Shown: positions 33,243-43,918, counted from the first letter of the stretch. The stretch is DNA of 64,000 bases from an uncultured Myxococcales bacterium (GCA_937146725.1 CAKZRU010000042.1:16780-80779); one strand, 5' to 3'. The notes: generated from the letters alone by a model not told the origin. Translations and numbers: made by a program.

Positions 33243-35216
33243 ATGAGTGAAAATAGCCAAGTTCAACTTACCCAATCGCCTATAACCACCGGACCAAGCT
33301 CGCTTATTCCCGATATGTCTTCATGGCGTGAACAATGGTTGAGTGCTCTGAATGACCCTAGTGGCTTTTGGTTGGATAAAACCAAAAACTTATTAGATTG
33401 GGCTCAAGCTCCAAGTTTAGGCTGTGAAGGTGACTTTTGGTCGGTGCAGCAAGAGCCAATTCGTTGGTTTGCAGATGGCCGTCTTAATGTGAGCGTAAAC
33501 TGTGTCGACCGCCATCTTGAAACCCGTGCTGATCAAGCCGCAATTATTTGGGAAGCTGATGAGCCTGGCCAAAATGTGACTTGGACCTATCGTGATTTAC
33601 ATGAACAAGTATGTCGGGCTGCTAATGTATTAACTGATCTTGGGGTCAGTGCTGGTGATCGAGTGATTATTTATATGGGCATGGTGCCCCATGCGGCCGT
33701 CGCTATGTTGGCCTGTGCTCGAATTGGCGCAGCACATTCAGTGGTTTTTGGTGGTTTTTCTGCCGAAGCTTTACGAGATCGTATTATCGATTGTGGTGCC
33801 CGAGTGGTGATTACTCAAGATGAAGGACGACGTGGTGGCAGAGCCGTTGCTCTTAAGTCAGTGGTGGATGAGGCTTTGTCCTCACCAGAAGCACAAGTCG
33901 ACAAGGTTTTAGTCTATAAGCGTACTCATGCTGATCTCGCTTGGGATGAAAGTAGAGATGTCGATTGGGAAAGCGCTTGTAGCCAAGTATCTGCCCAACA
34001 TGAGGCGCAGGCCTTTGCTGCTGAGCATCCACTCTTTATTTTATATACCTCGGGATCAACCGGTCGTCCCAAAGGCCTAATGCATACCAGCGGTGGTTAT
34101 TTAACCTACACAACCTTTACACATCGAGCTGTGTTTGATCTGCGTGAAGGAGATGTGTATGGCTGTGTGGCAGATGTGGGTTGGATTACCGGACACAGTT
34201 ATATTGTGTATGGGCCACTTTCAAATGGTACGACCACAGTGATGTTTGAATCGACACCACTTTATCCGGATGCCGGTCGCTATTGGTCGTTGGTAGAACA
34301 GCATAAAGTAAACATCTTTTATACAGCACCTACGGCGATTCGAGCATTGGCGGCTATGGGGGATGAGTTTGTGACCAAGTATGATCTGAGCTCCTTGCGA
34401 GTGTTGGGCACGGTTGGTGAGCCGATTAATCCAGAAGCTTGGGAGTGGTATTATAATGTTGTTGGCCAAGGTAAATGCGCTTTGGTTGATACATGGTGGC
34501 AAACCGAAACCGGTGGTATTTCCTTATCTCCTTTAGCCGGTGTTACGCCCACGCAAGCCGGTGCGGCAACCTTGCCTTTACCCGGTATTCAGCCGGTTTT
34601 ACTGAGCCCTGAAAGTCATTTGATTCATGGACCCGGTGAAGGACGTTTATGCTTAAATATGCCTTGGCCCGGACAAGCTCGCACTGTATGGGGCGATCAT
34701 GAGCGCTTTGTAAAAACCTACTTTAGTGATTTTCCGGGTCGCTACTTTACCGGCGATGGCTGTCGACGAGATGAGTTTGGACACCATTGGATCACCGGAC
34801 GTGTGGATGATGTACTCAATGTCTCCGGTCACCGTATGGGTACAGCCGAGTTTGAAGCGGCCTTGATTACTGATGAGCTTGTGGCTGAAGCTGCGGTTGT
34901 TGGTTTCCCACATCCGGTCAAGGGGCAAGGTGTTTGTGCTTATCTTGTGCTGAGAAGTGAAGATCAGTCTTTTGGCGCACTGTCAGATGAGATTCTAGCT
35001 CGCTTACAAGCTGTGGTAAGAGCTCGCATTGGTGTACATGCTAAACTCGATCGTACGATACGTATTCCTGGTCTACCCAAAACCCGTTCAGGTAAGGTGA
35101 TGAGACGTATTTTACGCAAGGTGGCCGAGGGTGAAACAAAGGCTTTGGGTGATGTATCAACTTTGGCGGACTCGGCAGTTGTTGAGGCGATTATTGAGGC
35201 GGCCAGCAAAGCCTAA
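33243..35216 (+). CDS. acs: Acetyl-CoA synthetase (AMP-forming)
   Basis: A 657-residue enzyme that makes acetyl-CoA from acetate, ATP and CoA. I start at ATG 33243, with GGAG seven bases upstream; the in-frame ATG at 33231 itself contains that site. Motifs: VYMGMVP-style IYMGMVPHAAVAMLACARIGA, the AMP-binding loop YTSGSTGRPKGLMHT, DVGWITGHSYIVYGPL, DTWWQTETGG, and the C-terminal swing region GRVDDVLNVSGHRMGTAE. The catalytic Lys, regulated by acetylation in homologues, is K618 in PKTRSGKVMRR. Length is normal. The M1 peptidase gene follows after 20 bases; the two may share a transcript without a metabolic link. Confidence 0.95.
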   Translation: MSENSQVQLTQSPITTGPSSLIPDMSSWREQWLSALNDPSGFWLDKTKNLLDWAQAPSLGCEGDFWSVQQEPIRWFADGRLNVSVNCVDRHLETRADQAAIIWEADEPGQNVTWTYRDLHEQVCRAANVLTDLGVSAGDRVIIYMGMVPHAAVAMLACARIGAAHSVVFGGFSAEALRDRIIDCGARVVITQDEGRRGGRAVALKSVVDEALSSPEAQVDKVLVYKRTHADLAWDESRDVDWESACSQVSAQHEAQAFAAEHPLFILYTSGSTGRPKGLMHTSGGYLTYTTFTHRAVFDLREGDVYGCVADVGWITGHSYIVYGPLSNGTTTVMFESTPLYPDAGRYWSLVEQHKVNIFYTAPTAIRALAAMGDEFVTKYDLSSLRVLGTVGEPINPEAWEWYYNVVGQGKCALVDTWWQTETGGISLSPLAGVTPTQAGAATLPLPGIQPVLLSPESHLIHGPGEGRLCLNMPWPGQARTVWGDHERFVKTYFSDFPGRYFTGDGCRRDEFGHHWITGRVDDVLNVSGHRMGTAEFEAALITDELVAEAAVVGFPHPVKGQGVCAYLVLRSEDQSFGALSDEILARLQAVVRARIGVHAKLDRTIRIPGLPKTRSGKVMRRILRKVAEGETKALGDVSTLADSAVVEAIIEAASKA

Positions 35217-35236
35217 GTTTAAGATTGGAGGGGGCG

Positions 35237-37873
35237 ATGAGCCAAGAGTTTATTAAATATTTAGTCAGCATTGGTCTATTATTAAGCGCAAATCTGGTGT
35301 GTGCTCATCCTAATCATCAGCATGGAAGCCAGCATCATCCTGCTGACCCCTTTCGACAGCTAGAAGAGGTTTGGCCTACCCCTGATGAGCTTCGCCTAGC
35401 TTCGGGAGCTCCAGGGCCGAAATATTGGCAACAAAAAGTGGACTATCAAATCGATGCCACTTTGGATGATGCTGCTCGTTCCCTCAGTGGTAAGGCCTTG
35501 ATTACTTATCATAATCAATCACCACATCCATTGGAGTATCTTTGGCTTCAACTTGATCAAAACCGCTTTAAGGCGAGTTCGGCTTCGCATCTCACCAAGA
35601 CTTTTAAAGGTAAAGATGAGGTTTATTTTGGTCAGTTGAGTGGCCCAAGAAATGTAAAAGTACGCTTTCCAGGCACTCAAATTAAGGCGGTGACCAATGA
35701 CAAGGGTGAACCTTTAAGTATAAAGATTGTTGATACCATGATGCGGGTACAACTCCCTAAGCCCTTGTTAAGTACTGAGTCATTTAAGTTTAAAGTTGAA
35801 TGGACGGTAAACTTACTCCGCCATAAAGACACTTGGGCTAGATCGGGCTATGAGGATTTAAAGTCTTTAGATGAACTTGATCAAGCGATTAAAGAGGCTA
35901 AGGCCAAGCTGAAGCCTCCTAAGAGCAAAGATAAAGCTGAAACAAAAGATAAAGCCGAGACAAAAGACAAGCCTAATAAAGAAACTAAGCCCGAGTCAGC
36001 AGATAAGTCCAAAGCAGACCCCACTCGGCGTATTTATGAAGTGGCTCAGTGGTATCCAAGATTAGCGGCTTATACCGATGTGACCGGTTGGCAAAATAAG
36101 CAATTTTTAGGTAATGGAGAGTTTACCCTAGAGTTTGGTGATTTCTTGGTTCGGATTACAGCCCCCGATCACTTAACTCTAACCGCTACCGGCGAATTGA
36201 TGAATCCTGCTGAAGTCCTAACGACCAAACAAAGACAGCGCTTAGAGGACTCATTATTAGCTGAAACACCTAAGTATATTATTACGCCTGAAGAAGCTCG
36301 CCAACAAGGCTTAGCCCAGCCTCAAGGCAGTAAAACTTGGATTTTTGGAGCCACTCAAGTTCGAGATTTTGCTTTTGCGGCCTCTAATACCTTTATTTGG
36401 GATGCAATGGGCTATCGACCCAAAGGTCGTGAGTCCGTTATGGCGATGAGTTTTTATCCACCGGAAGCCAAGGTTTTATGGAAGCGATATAGTACTCATG
36501 CAGTGATTCATACCTTAGAGCAATATGAGCGTTTTACCTTTCCTTATCCTTATCCGGTCGCCATTTCGGTTAATGGTCCCATCTTTGGTATGGAATATCC
36601 CATGATCACCTTTAATGGTGTGCGTCCCAAGTTAGATGGAACTTACTCTAAGGAAGCCAAATATGCGCTAATCGGGGTGATTATACACGAGGTTGGTCAC
36701 TTTTTCTTTCCAATGATTGTTAATTCTGATGAGCGCCAATGGACTTGGTTAGATGAGGGAATTAACTCCTTTTTACAATATCAGGCCGAAAGAGCATGGG
36801 AGCATGACTTTCCTTCGTGGAATGGTGCGCCCGATAAAATCATTGGGTATATGACAAGCAAAGAGCAAATGCCTATTATGACCAACAGTGAGTCCATTAT
36901 TCAATTTGGTCCTAATGCATATGGTAAGCCTGCCACTGCGCTAAGTGTTTTACGAGAGACAGTCATGGGGCCGGAACTGTTTGATGATGCCTTTAAAACC
37001 TATGCCCAACGTTGGCGCTTTAAGCGTCCTATGCCCAGTGACTTTTTTAGAACACTAGAAGATGTTTCAGGGATAGATTTGGATTGGTTTTGGAGTGCAT
37101 GGTTTTATAGCACAGCCCATGTTGATGTACAGATCAAAGACCTTCGTCGTTTAAGACTAAAAACCAAGGACCCCAAGCAAGATAAGGCAGTGGCTCGCAT
37201 ACGAGATGAGGCCAAGGGCAAGTATATTGCTGAGATTCGAGATGAGGGCAGACCTTTACGCATAGATACCTATCCAGAACTAGCTGACTTTTATAATCGC
37301 TTCGATCCTCATGTGGTCACAGAGTCCGAAATTGAAGAAGCGCAAAAAGCCAAGGAAGCTTTAAAAAAGAAGCATCCTGAACGAGCTCAAGAGCTTGAGA
37401 CAAAGGGCTATTATTATCAGCTTACGATGGTGAATAAGGGCGGTGTTGTAACCCCCCTACCCTTGCTTTTGAGATTTAAAAACCAACAAAGCGAGTTAAG
37501 ATATATTCCTGCTGAGGTATGGCGTAAAAATAATAAAGAAATCAAACTGTTTCTTGATGTAGATGCCGAACTCGAATCAGTCGAGTTTGATCCTTTTCAT
37601 GAGACAGGTGATACCCATAAAGAGGATAACTATTTCCCACAAAGAATCAGTGATCAAGACAGTTTTGATCTTAAGTCTTGGGAACGGCCTAAGAGCTTAA
37701 ATCCGATGCAAAAACGCCGTAAGTGGAAAGCCAAGAAGCGAGCAGAAACTCAGGCTAAAAGCAAGGAAGAGTCAGCGACTCAAGCTGAGCCCAAAGCAGA
37801 GCCCAAAGCTGAGCTCAAAGTTGAACCCAAAGCTGAGCCCAAGTCATCTCAAACCCCGAAACTAACTAAATAA
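35237..37873 (+). CDS. Exported M1-family zinc metallopeptidase (aminopeptidase-like)
   Basis: An 878-residue exported protein. I start at ATG 35237 behind GGAGGGGG; a TTG at 35225 is in frame but poorer. The signal peptide covers about 1-25 (ending VCAH). The N-terminal beta saddle is followed by a Lys-rich insertion near 230-255. The catalytic core has GMEYPMITFNG in place of GxMEN, and HEVGHFF at about 484 followed by 18 residues and the third zinc ligand in WLDEGINSF (HExxH-x18-E). A C-terminal tail of KAEPKAEP units closes the protein. The family removes N-terminal residues from peptides; here it probably acts in the periplasm or outside the cell. Confidence 0.9.
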   Translation: MSQEFIKYLVSIGLLLSANLVCAHPNHQHGSQHHPADPFRQLEEVWPTPDELRLASGAPGPKYWQQKVDYQIDATLDDAARSLSGKALITYHNQSPHPLEYLWLQLDQNRFKASSASHLTKTFKGKDEVYFGQLSGPRNVKVRFPGTQIKAVTNDKGEPLSIKIVDTMMRVQLPKPLLSTESFKFKVEWTVNLLRHKDTWARSGYEDLKSLDELDQAIKEAKAKLKPPKSKDKAETKDKAETKDKPNKETKPESADKSKADPTRRIYEVAQWYPRLAAYTDVTGWQNKQFLGNGEFTLEFGDFLVRITAPDHLTLTATGELMNPAEVLTTKQRQRLEDSLLAETPKYIITPEEARQQGLAQPQGSKTWIFGATQVRDFAFAASNTFIWDAMGYRPKGRESVMAMSFYPPEAKVLWKRYSTHAVIHTLEQYERFTFPYPYPVAISVNGPIFGMEYPMITFNGVRPKLDGTYSKEAKYALIGVIIHEVGHFFFPMIVNSDERQWTWLDEGINSFLQYQAERAWEHDFPSWNGAPDKIIGYMTSKEQMPIMTNSESIIQFGPNAYGKPATALSVLRETVMGPELFDDAFKTYAQRWRFKRPMPSDFFRTLEDVSGIDLDWFWSAWFYSTAHVDVQIKDLRRLRLKTKDPKQDKAVARIRDEAKGKYIAEIRDEGRPLRIDTYPELADFYNRFDPHVVTESEIEEAQKAKEALKKKHPERAQELETKGYYYQLTMVNKGGVVTPLPLLLRFKNQQSELRYIPAEVWRKNNKEIKLFLDVDAELESVEFDPFHETGDTHKEDNYFPQRISDQDSFDLKSWERPKSLNPMQKRRKWKAKKRAETQAKSKEESATQAEPKAEPKAELKVEPKAEPKSSQTPKLTK

Positions 37874-37884
37874 AAGAGAAATCA

Positions 37885-38472
37885 ATGTTTTTTAATCTCA
37901 GTCGTGCCCTAAAAGAAAACCAAAGTATTGAAGAAATTGCGCAAGCTCTCGACCAACTGTCCGCTGAAGATCGGGTAGAGCAAAGTCGAAGTTTGGGGGC
38001 CAAAGATCAAAAAAAGTTATGGAACTTATGTGAGGGACGAGTGGTCACTTTAGAGCAGATTGTACCCGATGATCGCGTTGGGCAAACCGTTCGTCATTTA
38101 GGTCGAAATACCCTGCCGGCCTTTAAGATTTTTGAGAAGCGCTTTATGAGAGCCAATGCCGAGCAAGTTGATTTGTGGGGCTACAATGAAAGCCCTACTC
38201 GTAAATTAGTGGGGCCGGGCTACTTTATTTGTCGACAAAGCGATCAACCAGAGATTGGCAGTATCGTAGTTGACTACGAAAAACTTCCCCCCGAGGCGCC
38301 CGAGGACTGGCCGGCCATTAAACCCAATGAGGCCGGTGTATCACGTTTGGTTTATGCCTACATGCACGATTACTTACGCAAGGTCAGCGAGCATGTGACG
38401 ATTGGGCGTGCGTATCGTAAGGGCAAAGAAAGCCCCAATTACTTTACGCTGTGTCGTTGGGATGAAGAGTAA
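37885..38472 (+). CDS. Conserved-looking cytoplasmic protein of unknown function
   Basis: A 195-residue soluble protein I do not recognise. The first 60 residues are helical and charged (SIEEIAQALDQLSAEDRVEQ). The rest looks like an alpha/beta or beta-rich domain with LGRNTLPAFKIFEKRF, LVGPGYFICRQSD and a terminal RLVYAYMHDYLRKVSEHVTIGRAYR. The order and tryptophan/glycine pattern suggest a compact enzyme-like or lipid-binding fold without obvious catalytic residues. It begins 11 bases after the M1 peptidase gene with AGAG upstream, so it belongs to the same transcript. Confidence 0.65.
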   Translation: MFFNLSRALKENQSIEEIAQALDQLSAEDRVEQSRSLGAKDQKKLWNLCEGRVVTLEQIVPDDRVGQTVRHLGRNTLPAFKIFEKRFMRANAEQVDLWGYNESPTRKLVGPGYFICRQSDQPEIGSIVVDYEKLPPEAPEDWPAIKPNEAGVSRLVYAYMHDYLRKVSEHVTIGRAYRKGKESPNYFTLCRWDEE

Positions 38473-38589
38473 GCAATCATTCTGCCGATATAGAGTAGAA
38501 TTAAGTAAAGAAAACAGCATGACTAAACGATTTACGATTTATGATCTTAAATATGTCTGCATAACATTGAGCTTTGGGAGTAGTAACTC

Positions 38590-39297
38590 GTGCTTAACTC
38601 ATCTTTGAATATTAACATTGGGTGGTTAAAAAATCCAATCTGCCGTTTATATGACAACCTAAGTAGGCTTCGTGTTTATTTAAGTAGTTTTATACTCATG
38701 GCACTACTTAACCCAATGCCTAATGCTTGGTCGACTGTGGTGAAAAAAGCTAGTTTAGAAAGCTTGGTACAGCAAGCCCAAATCATTGCTCATGTGCGTG
38801 TAGCGGAGTCTTGGAGTCCTAAAACTCGTGGAAAGCAGGGTGAGATTTATACCTATACTCGCTTGATTCCTTTGTCGACTTGGGTTGGGCAGACTGTGCA
38901 TGATGAATTGCTTTTGGTACAGCTTGGTGGGCAAATTGGTGAGCTTAGACTTGAAGTGCACGGTGATGCTGAGCTTAAAGCTGGTGATGAAGTCGTCCTG
39001 TTTTTGTCGACTGTTCGAAAGCACTTACCGGTCCCTAGTGATCGAGAGTTAAAGTCCGTACAAGTGGTCAACTTAGTGTCCTTGGCTCAAGGGGCTTTCT
39101 TTGTAAATACTGCAAGTCAAGAGCGTGGGGATCTACGCCGGCTCAAGCAAAACCTTGATGGCTTGGTTTTTTATAGCGAGCCTGCCAAGACCTTGACCCT
39201 TAAAGAGCCTACTCACCTTAAAAAGACTCAAGAGCTGTGGACTTTAAAGACTCTGCAAGAAAAGGTGCAAAGCTTAAAGAAAGGACGGGCTCAATGA
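38590..39297 (+). CDS. Exported protein of unknown function coupled to the matrixin gene
   Basis: A 235-residue protein starting at GTG 38590 behind GGGAG. A hydrophobic segment at about residues 27-50 ends PNAWS and fits a signal peptide with a long N-region. The mature part is a beta-rich domain: SLVQQAQIIAHVRVAESWSP, TYTRLIPLSTWVGQ, LLLVQLGGQIGELRLEVHGDAEL, GDEVVLFLS. Its stop overlaps the ATG of the matrixin gene (ATGA), which implies translational coupling. Such small exported proteins next to matrixins recur in this bacterial group, as far as I can recall; a role as partner, inhibitor or chaperone for the protease is an inference. Confidence 0.65.
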   Translation: MLNSSLNINIGWLKNPICRLYDNLSRLRVYLSSFILMALLNPMPNAWSTVVKKASLESLVQQAQIIAHVRVAESWSPKTRGKQGEIYTYTRLIPLSTWVGQTVHDELLLVQLGGQIGELRLEVHGDAELKAGDEVVLFLSTVRKHLPVPSDRELKSVQVVNLVSLAQGAFFVNTASQERGDLRRLKQNLDGLVFYSEPAKTLTLKEPTHLKKTQELWTLKTLQEKVQSLKKGRAQ

Positions 39298-41036
39298 GAC
39301 TGATGACAAATCAAGTTTTAGTACTGATACTTTCTTGCTTACCTTTTTCGGCATGGGCATGGTCACCCTTAGGAGCGACTTGGCCGACTTTACCGGTTCC
39401 TTATGAGATTAACCAAAGTTCTTCTCGGGAGTTAGGTGCACAAGCGACTGTGAATGTCATTCAAGCGAGCTATTTGAGTTGGACCAGTCCTAGTTGCTCT
39501 GCTTATCGTGTACAATATCGAGGAACTACAAGCAACACTTGGACATCCGGTGATGGCGTAAATACTCATATTTGGATTTATAGTAGCAATCAACGGCCAC
39601 CGGAACTTGGTGGACGAGAAACGATTGGGGTGACGCTATCATTGTATCGTGGGGATGACTTAGTGGATGGTGATATTATCTACAATGGTATTGATCATCA
39701 ATGGACAACGCGTGCCACTAGCGCTGGAGAAGTCGATGCCCAATCCATTATTACCCATGAAGTTGGACACCAGCTAGGCTTAGGACATTCTACGATTAGT
39801 GCAGCGACTATGTACGCCTCTTATGGAGGAGGTGAAGGCCCTCGAAGCTTACATCCGGATGATGTTGAAGCGGTATGTACGTTATATCCAAGTGATGCCA
39901 TGTCAGAGTGTGCTGTGGCAAGTGATTGTGGCGCCGAGCAAGAATGTGTGCGGGGGCAATGTGTGAGTATTGCATCCGGTGAGGGCGAAATTGGTGATGA
40001 TTGTAGCTTTGCGCCATGTGCCGAGGATTTGATTTGTGTTCAAGCCCAAGATGATAGTGCATTTTGTACTCGAATTTGTAGCGATGGCCTATGTCCGGGC
40101 GGATGGGGCTGTTACACAGTAAACTCTAGTAATGGCGAGATTAATTTGTGTTTGCCTGACCAAGATACTCAAGGAAGCCTAGGCTTTGGCGAAAGCTGTG
40201 AGAGTGGTCCTGATTGTACGAGTGGCCTCTGCGTATCGGATGGACAAAGAAACTTTTGCTCTCAGTCTTGCACCGAAGATAATGACTGTCCAAGCCGTGC
40301 GGAATGTGCCGGACTTTCCAATGGGGGTGGCGCTTGTATCGCCCAAGAAGAAGATCAAGAACTGACTGAGTTTGGCACGCCTTGTACCCGATCTTCCGAC
40401 TGTAGTAATGGACTATGCTTAGATGATGATACCGAGGTGTATTGTACGGTCACTTGTGAAGATGACCAAGACTGTCCTAGAGGTGCAGCTTGCTTTAATG
40501 CTGGCGATGTAAGTGTGTGTGCCAAGGTCGAAAGTCGTTCGGAAGAAATGGGTGGAGAAGAAATGGGCGGAGAGGAAATGGGTGGAAGTGAGATGCAAGG
40601 CGGTGAGATAGGCGAAAATGACCAAGCCGGTAGAGAAATGAGCGCTATATTGGGCTACGGAGATACCTGTGAAGGGGCATCAATGTGTATGGATCAGCTC
40701 TGCTTATCGGATGGTGTACAGCAATTTTGCTCAAGTTATTGCAGTAGCGCTGCTGACTGTCCTAATGGCGATGAATGCGTGGATATTGGTAATGATGAGG
40801 GAGCCTGCTTGCCCGGTAGCGCAGAAGAAATGGTTGATGTGGGTAATAACGATGAAGTCGATGTGACCGAAGATGATTTTTATGATGAAGGCCCAAGAAT
40901 TGAAGATAACATTGGCTGTGCAAGTCACTCCTCTCAGCCCTTAAGTGAGGCACTATTTTACTTGTTAGCCTTGATCGCTGTGATCCGAGTTAGAAGCAGA
41001 GTCAGGTTCAAAGCGAGGGAGTTGCCAAGCGTTTAA
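39294..41036 (+). CDS. Matrixin-type metalloprotease with cysteine-rich repeats and MYXO-CTERM-like anchor
   Basis: A 580-residue exported protease. I use ATG 39294, which overlaps the previous stop and starts a good signal peptide ending SAWAW. The M10-type zinc motif HEVGHQLGLGH begins at His155, followed by a Met-turn (ATMYASY). The catalytic domain is about 25-205. The rest consists of four to five cysteine modules of the C-x-S-x-x-D-C-x-x-G-x-C kind and a GGEEM spacer (EEMGGEEMGGEEMGG). The C-terminus has IGCASHS, a hydrophobic helix and an Arg-rich end, matching the MYXO-CTERM-like tails at 7965 and 17571. It is probably a surface-anchored endoprotease. Confidence 0.88.
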   Translation: MRLMTNQVLVLILSCLPFSAWAWSPLGATWPTLPVPYEINQSSSRELGAQATVNVIQASYLSWTSPSCSAYRVQYRGTTSNTWTSGDGVNTHIWIYSSNQRPPELGGRETIGVTLSLYRGDDLVDGDIIYNGIDHQWTTRATSAGEVDAQSIITHEVGHQLGLGHSTISAATMYASYGGGEGPRSLHPDDVEAVCTLYPSDAMSECAVASDCGAEQECVRGQCVSIASGEGEIGDDCSFAPCAEDLICVQAQDDSAFCTRICSDGLCPGGWGCYTVNSSNGEINLCLPDQDTQGSLGFGESCESGPDCTSGLCVSDGQRNFCSQSCTEDNDCPSRAECAGLSNGGGACIAQEEDQELTEFGTPCTRSSDCSNGLCLDDDTEVYCTVTCEDDQDCPRGAACFNAGDVSVCAKVESRSEEMGGEEMGGEEMGGSEMQGGEIGENDQAGREMSAILGYGDTCEGASMCMDQLCLSDGVQQFCSSYCSSAADCPNGDECVDIGNDEGACLPGSAEEMVDVGNNDEVDVTEDDFYDEGPRIEDNIGCASHSSQPLSEALFYLLALIAVIRVRSRVRFKARELPSV

Positions 41037-41107
41037 AGGTGCTTATTCCTTGAATATAGAAGCTCACACAGAGCCTGAAAGAAAACTATATTCACAGGAG
41101 AATAATC

Positions 41108-43717
41108 ATGGATCAAGCACTTAAGTTAACCCGAGCGAGTCAGAAAAAACTGAGCGATAGTTTAGCCGATGCCAAAAAGCGTAAATCTCCCGAGGTGAGC
41201 GCTTTACATCTGTTAGCTCAACTTTTGGATGAGCCTAAAGGCGCACTCAAGGAAACCTTAGCGCAACTTGTGTTTGAGCCTAATGCTCTTGCCGCAGAAG
41301 TCGATCGGGTTTTAGGACAGCAAGCCAAAGTTTTTAGCGAGCAAGAACCGGGCTCAAGCTCGGGTTTAGAGAGCGTAGTTCGAAGCGCCGAAAGCGTAAT
41401 GAAAGAATTAGGTGATCAATTTATTGCGGTTGAGCATTTATTTGCGGGCTTGTTTAGTGATCACGAATGTCATCGTTTATTAACACAAGCCGGCATTACG
41501 CAAAGACCATTTTTAAGTGCCTTAAGTGAGGTCCGTAAGGGACGAAAAGTGATCAGTGAGGCTGATGAAGAACGCTATGAAGATTTAGAACGCTATACCC
41601 GAGATCTGACAGCCTTAGCGCTTAAGGACAAGCTTGATCCGGTGATTGGCCGAGATGAAGAAGTGCGTCGAGTTTTACAAGTTTTGCAGCGCCGTAGCAA
41701 AAATAATCCGGTTTTGGTTGGTCCGCCAGGCGTGGGGAAAACTGCGATTGTAGAAGGCATTGCCCAGCGTATTGCTACCGGAGATGTGCCCGAAGGCCTC
41801 AAGGATAAGCGCTTGCTCACTTTGGATTTAGCATCCTTGATTGCGGGGGCTAAGTATCGAGGTGAGTTTGAAGAACGCTTAAAAGGTGTGATTGAAGCGG
41901 TCAGTGAAGCAGAGGGGGAAATCATCTTATTCATTGATGAACTGCATACCTTGGTGGGCGCAGGTGCTTCGGAAGGTGCCATGGATGCTTCTAATATGCT
42001 TAAACCTGCTTTGGCTCGTGGTCAGCTACGCTGTGTAGGGGCAACTACCTTAGAAGAATATCGTAAATATATTGAAAAAGATGGCGCCTTAGAGCGACGT
42101 TTTCAGCCGGTCAGAGTGGAAGAACCCAAGCCCGAAGAAGCCCTTTCTATTTTACGAGGACTCAAGGAACGGTACGAGGTTCATCATGGTTTAAAAATTA
42201 CTGACTCTGCCTTAGTTTCAGCCGTTAAGCTTGCGCATCGCTATTTGCCACATCGCCAATTTCCGGATAAGGCGATTGATTTAATTGATGAGGCTGCGAG
42301 TGGTTTACGCTTGGAGTTGGATAGCCAGCCCAAAGAAATAGATTCATTGAGCCGTAAGGTGACTCATCTTGAATTAGAATTGATGAGTCTAAAGCGTGAA
42401 GAAGATGAAGACAGTAAACGACGTGCTGATGAGATTGAGGCACAACTTGTGGCATTGAATAGTGAGCTCAATAGCTTACAAGCGGATTGGCGTAAAGAGC
42501 GCTCGGCACTTGAGGAGCTGAATGCCCTTAGAACTGAGGTGGAAAGCCTAGGACGAGAAGAAGATCGACTTAGTCAAACCTTGCCTAAGGTACAAGATTA
42601 CCGCGAACGAGAAACCATTTATCAAAAGCTTGGTGAAACCAATGCGGCTTTAACCATGAAACGACAAGCGATGCAGGAAGCTGAGCGAAAGCTAGAAGAA
42701 GCGCGTGCAGAGGGCTTGCTTATGCAAAAGTCAGTGACCGCAGAACATGTTGCAGAAGTTATTTCTCGGTGGACCGGGATTCCGGTACAGAAAATGCTGA
42801 CCACAGAATCCGAACGTTTATTGACTTTGGAAAAGCGCTTAAGCGGACGCGTTGTTGGTCAAGATGAAGCTTTAGAAGCGGTGTCTCGTGCAGTACGTCG
42901 AGCGCGTTCAGGATTGGCTGACCCTCAGCGCCCTTTGGGAAGTTTTTTGTGCTTAGGGCCAACAGGTGTGGGGAAAACCGAATTAGCCAAAGCCATTTCA
43001 CATGAGCTTTTTGATGATGAGCAAGCTTTGATTCGCATCGATATGTCGGAGTATATGGAACGACATGCAGTGGCTCGCTTAATTGGAGCACCTCCAGGTT
43101 ATGTCGGTTATGATCAAGGGGGGCAACTGACCACGGCCGTGAAGCAAAAACCTTATGCGGTCATATTATTTGACGAGGTGGAAAAGGCTCATCCCGAAGT
43201 CATGAACTTACTGTTGCAAGTCCTTGATGAGGGTCGTTTAACCGATAGCCAAGGTCGCTTGATTGACTTTAAAAACACCCTCATTCTAATGAGTAGTAAT
43301 TTAGGAGCGCATGCCATTCAAACTTATATCGATGAGCCAGAAGTTCTAAAAAAAGAGGTAGAATTGGCACTTAAGACACACTTTAGACCTGAATTAATTA
43401 ACCGCTTGGATGAAACTTTGGTTTTTAATCCCTTGGGTAAAGAGGCGCTTGGTAAGATCATTGATATTCAACTCCAAGGCTTGCAACGACGCTTGGCTGA
43501 ACAAGAAGTTAAGCTAAATCTAAGCGAAAGAGCCAAACTGAAGCTGACTGACTTGGGATACGACCCTCAATATGGTGCTCGCCCACTGAAAAGAGCCCTG
43601 CGACGTTATGTGGAAGACCCTTTGGCAGAAGCCTTGTTAGCTCAAAGTAAGTCGGAAATACAAAAAACAGAATATTTTATTGACTATTTAGATGATGCTG
43701 GCTGGGTAATTTCTTAA
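41108..43717 (+). CDS. clpB: ClpB disaggregase
   Basis: An 869-residue AAA+ chaperone that with DnaK rescues aggregated proteins. The N-terminal Clp domain spans 1-150. Ring 1 has Walker A GPPGVGKT at about 204 and [12 protein letters not shown]. The coiled-coil middle domain spans about 410-525. Ring 2 has [13 protein letters not shown] at about 617 and [14 protein letters not shown], then a C-terminal domain with [15 protein letters not shown]. Length is normal for ClpB. AGGAG lies eight bases before ATG 41108. It is followed 195 bases later by groES/groEL, a heat-shock block. It does not show the strong codon bias of groEL. Confidence 0.95.
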   Translation: MDQALKLTRASQKKLSDSLADAKKRKSPEVSALHLLAQLLDEPKGALKETLAQLVFEPNALAAEVDRVLGQQAKVFSEQEPGSSSGLESVVRSAESVMKELGDQFIAVEHLFAGLFSDHECHRLLTQAGITQRPFLSALSEVRKGRKVISEADEERYEDLERYTRDLTALALKDKLDPVIGRDEEVRRVLQVLQRRSKNNPVLVGPPGVGKTAIVEGIAQRIATGDVPEGLKDKRLLTLDLASLIAGAKYRGEFEERLKGVIEAVSEAEGEIILFIDELHTLVGAGASEGAMDASNMLKPALARGQLRCVGATTLEEYRKYIEKDGALERRFQPVRVEEPKPEEALSILRGLKERYEVHHGLKITDSALVSAVKLAHRYLPHRQFPDKAIDLIDEAASGLRLELDSQPKEIDSLSRKVTHLELELMSLKREEDEDSKRRADEIEAQLVALNSELNSLQADWRKERSALEELNALRTEVESLGREEDRLSQTLPKVQDYRERETIYQKLGETNAALTMKRQAMQEAERKLEEARAEGLLMQKSVTAEHVAEVISRWTGIPVQKMLTTESERLLTLEKRLSGRVVGQDEALEAVSRAVRRARSGLADPQRPLGSFLCLGPTGVGKTELAKAISHELFDDEQALIRIDMSEYMERHAVARLIGAPPGYVGYDQGGQLTTAVKQKPYAVILFDEVEKAHPEVMNLLLQVLDEGRLTDSQGRLIDFKNTLILMSSNLGAHAIQTYIDEPEVLKKEVELALKTHFRPELINRLDETLVFNPLGKEALGKIIDIQLQGLQRRLAEQEVKLNLSERAKLKLTDLGYDPQYGARPLKRALRRYVEDPLAEALLAQSKSEIQKTEYFIDYLDDAGWVIS

Positions 43718-43800
43718 TAGTTTCAATAATTAAATATGCATTTAAAGTAAGCATTTGACAGCTTAAAAGTAGTCCTTAGAAAAAAAATCTACTTGCCTTG

Positions 43801-43845
43801 TTGACAGCCCTTTTTAGGTGCTTAACTTCACAACGCGCCCCATTG
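43801..43845 (+). promoter_or_regulatory. Possible heat-shock promoter upstream of groES
   Basis: The gap between clpB and groES contains TTGACA at 43801 and, further on, CTTAACTT (43821-43828) and CCCCATTG (43838-43845). The last two resemble the sigma32 -35 (CTTGAA) and -10 (CCCCAT) elements, but the spacer is shorter than usual. No CIRCE element (TTAGCACTC-N9-GAGTGCTAA) was found. Confidence 0.3.
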
Positions 43846-43918
43846 ATGGGCAATTAACTCATACTTATAAATTATTACTCACACACTGTTCAAAAATGAG
43901 CTGAGAGGAGAAATGGTC

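Noticed and set aside
43718..43918. CIRCE operator for HrcA
   Set aside because: Neither TTAGCACTC nor its inverted copy occurs upstream of groES.
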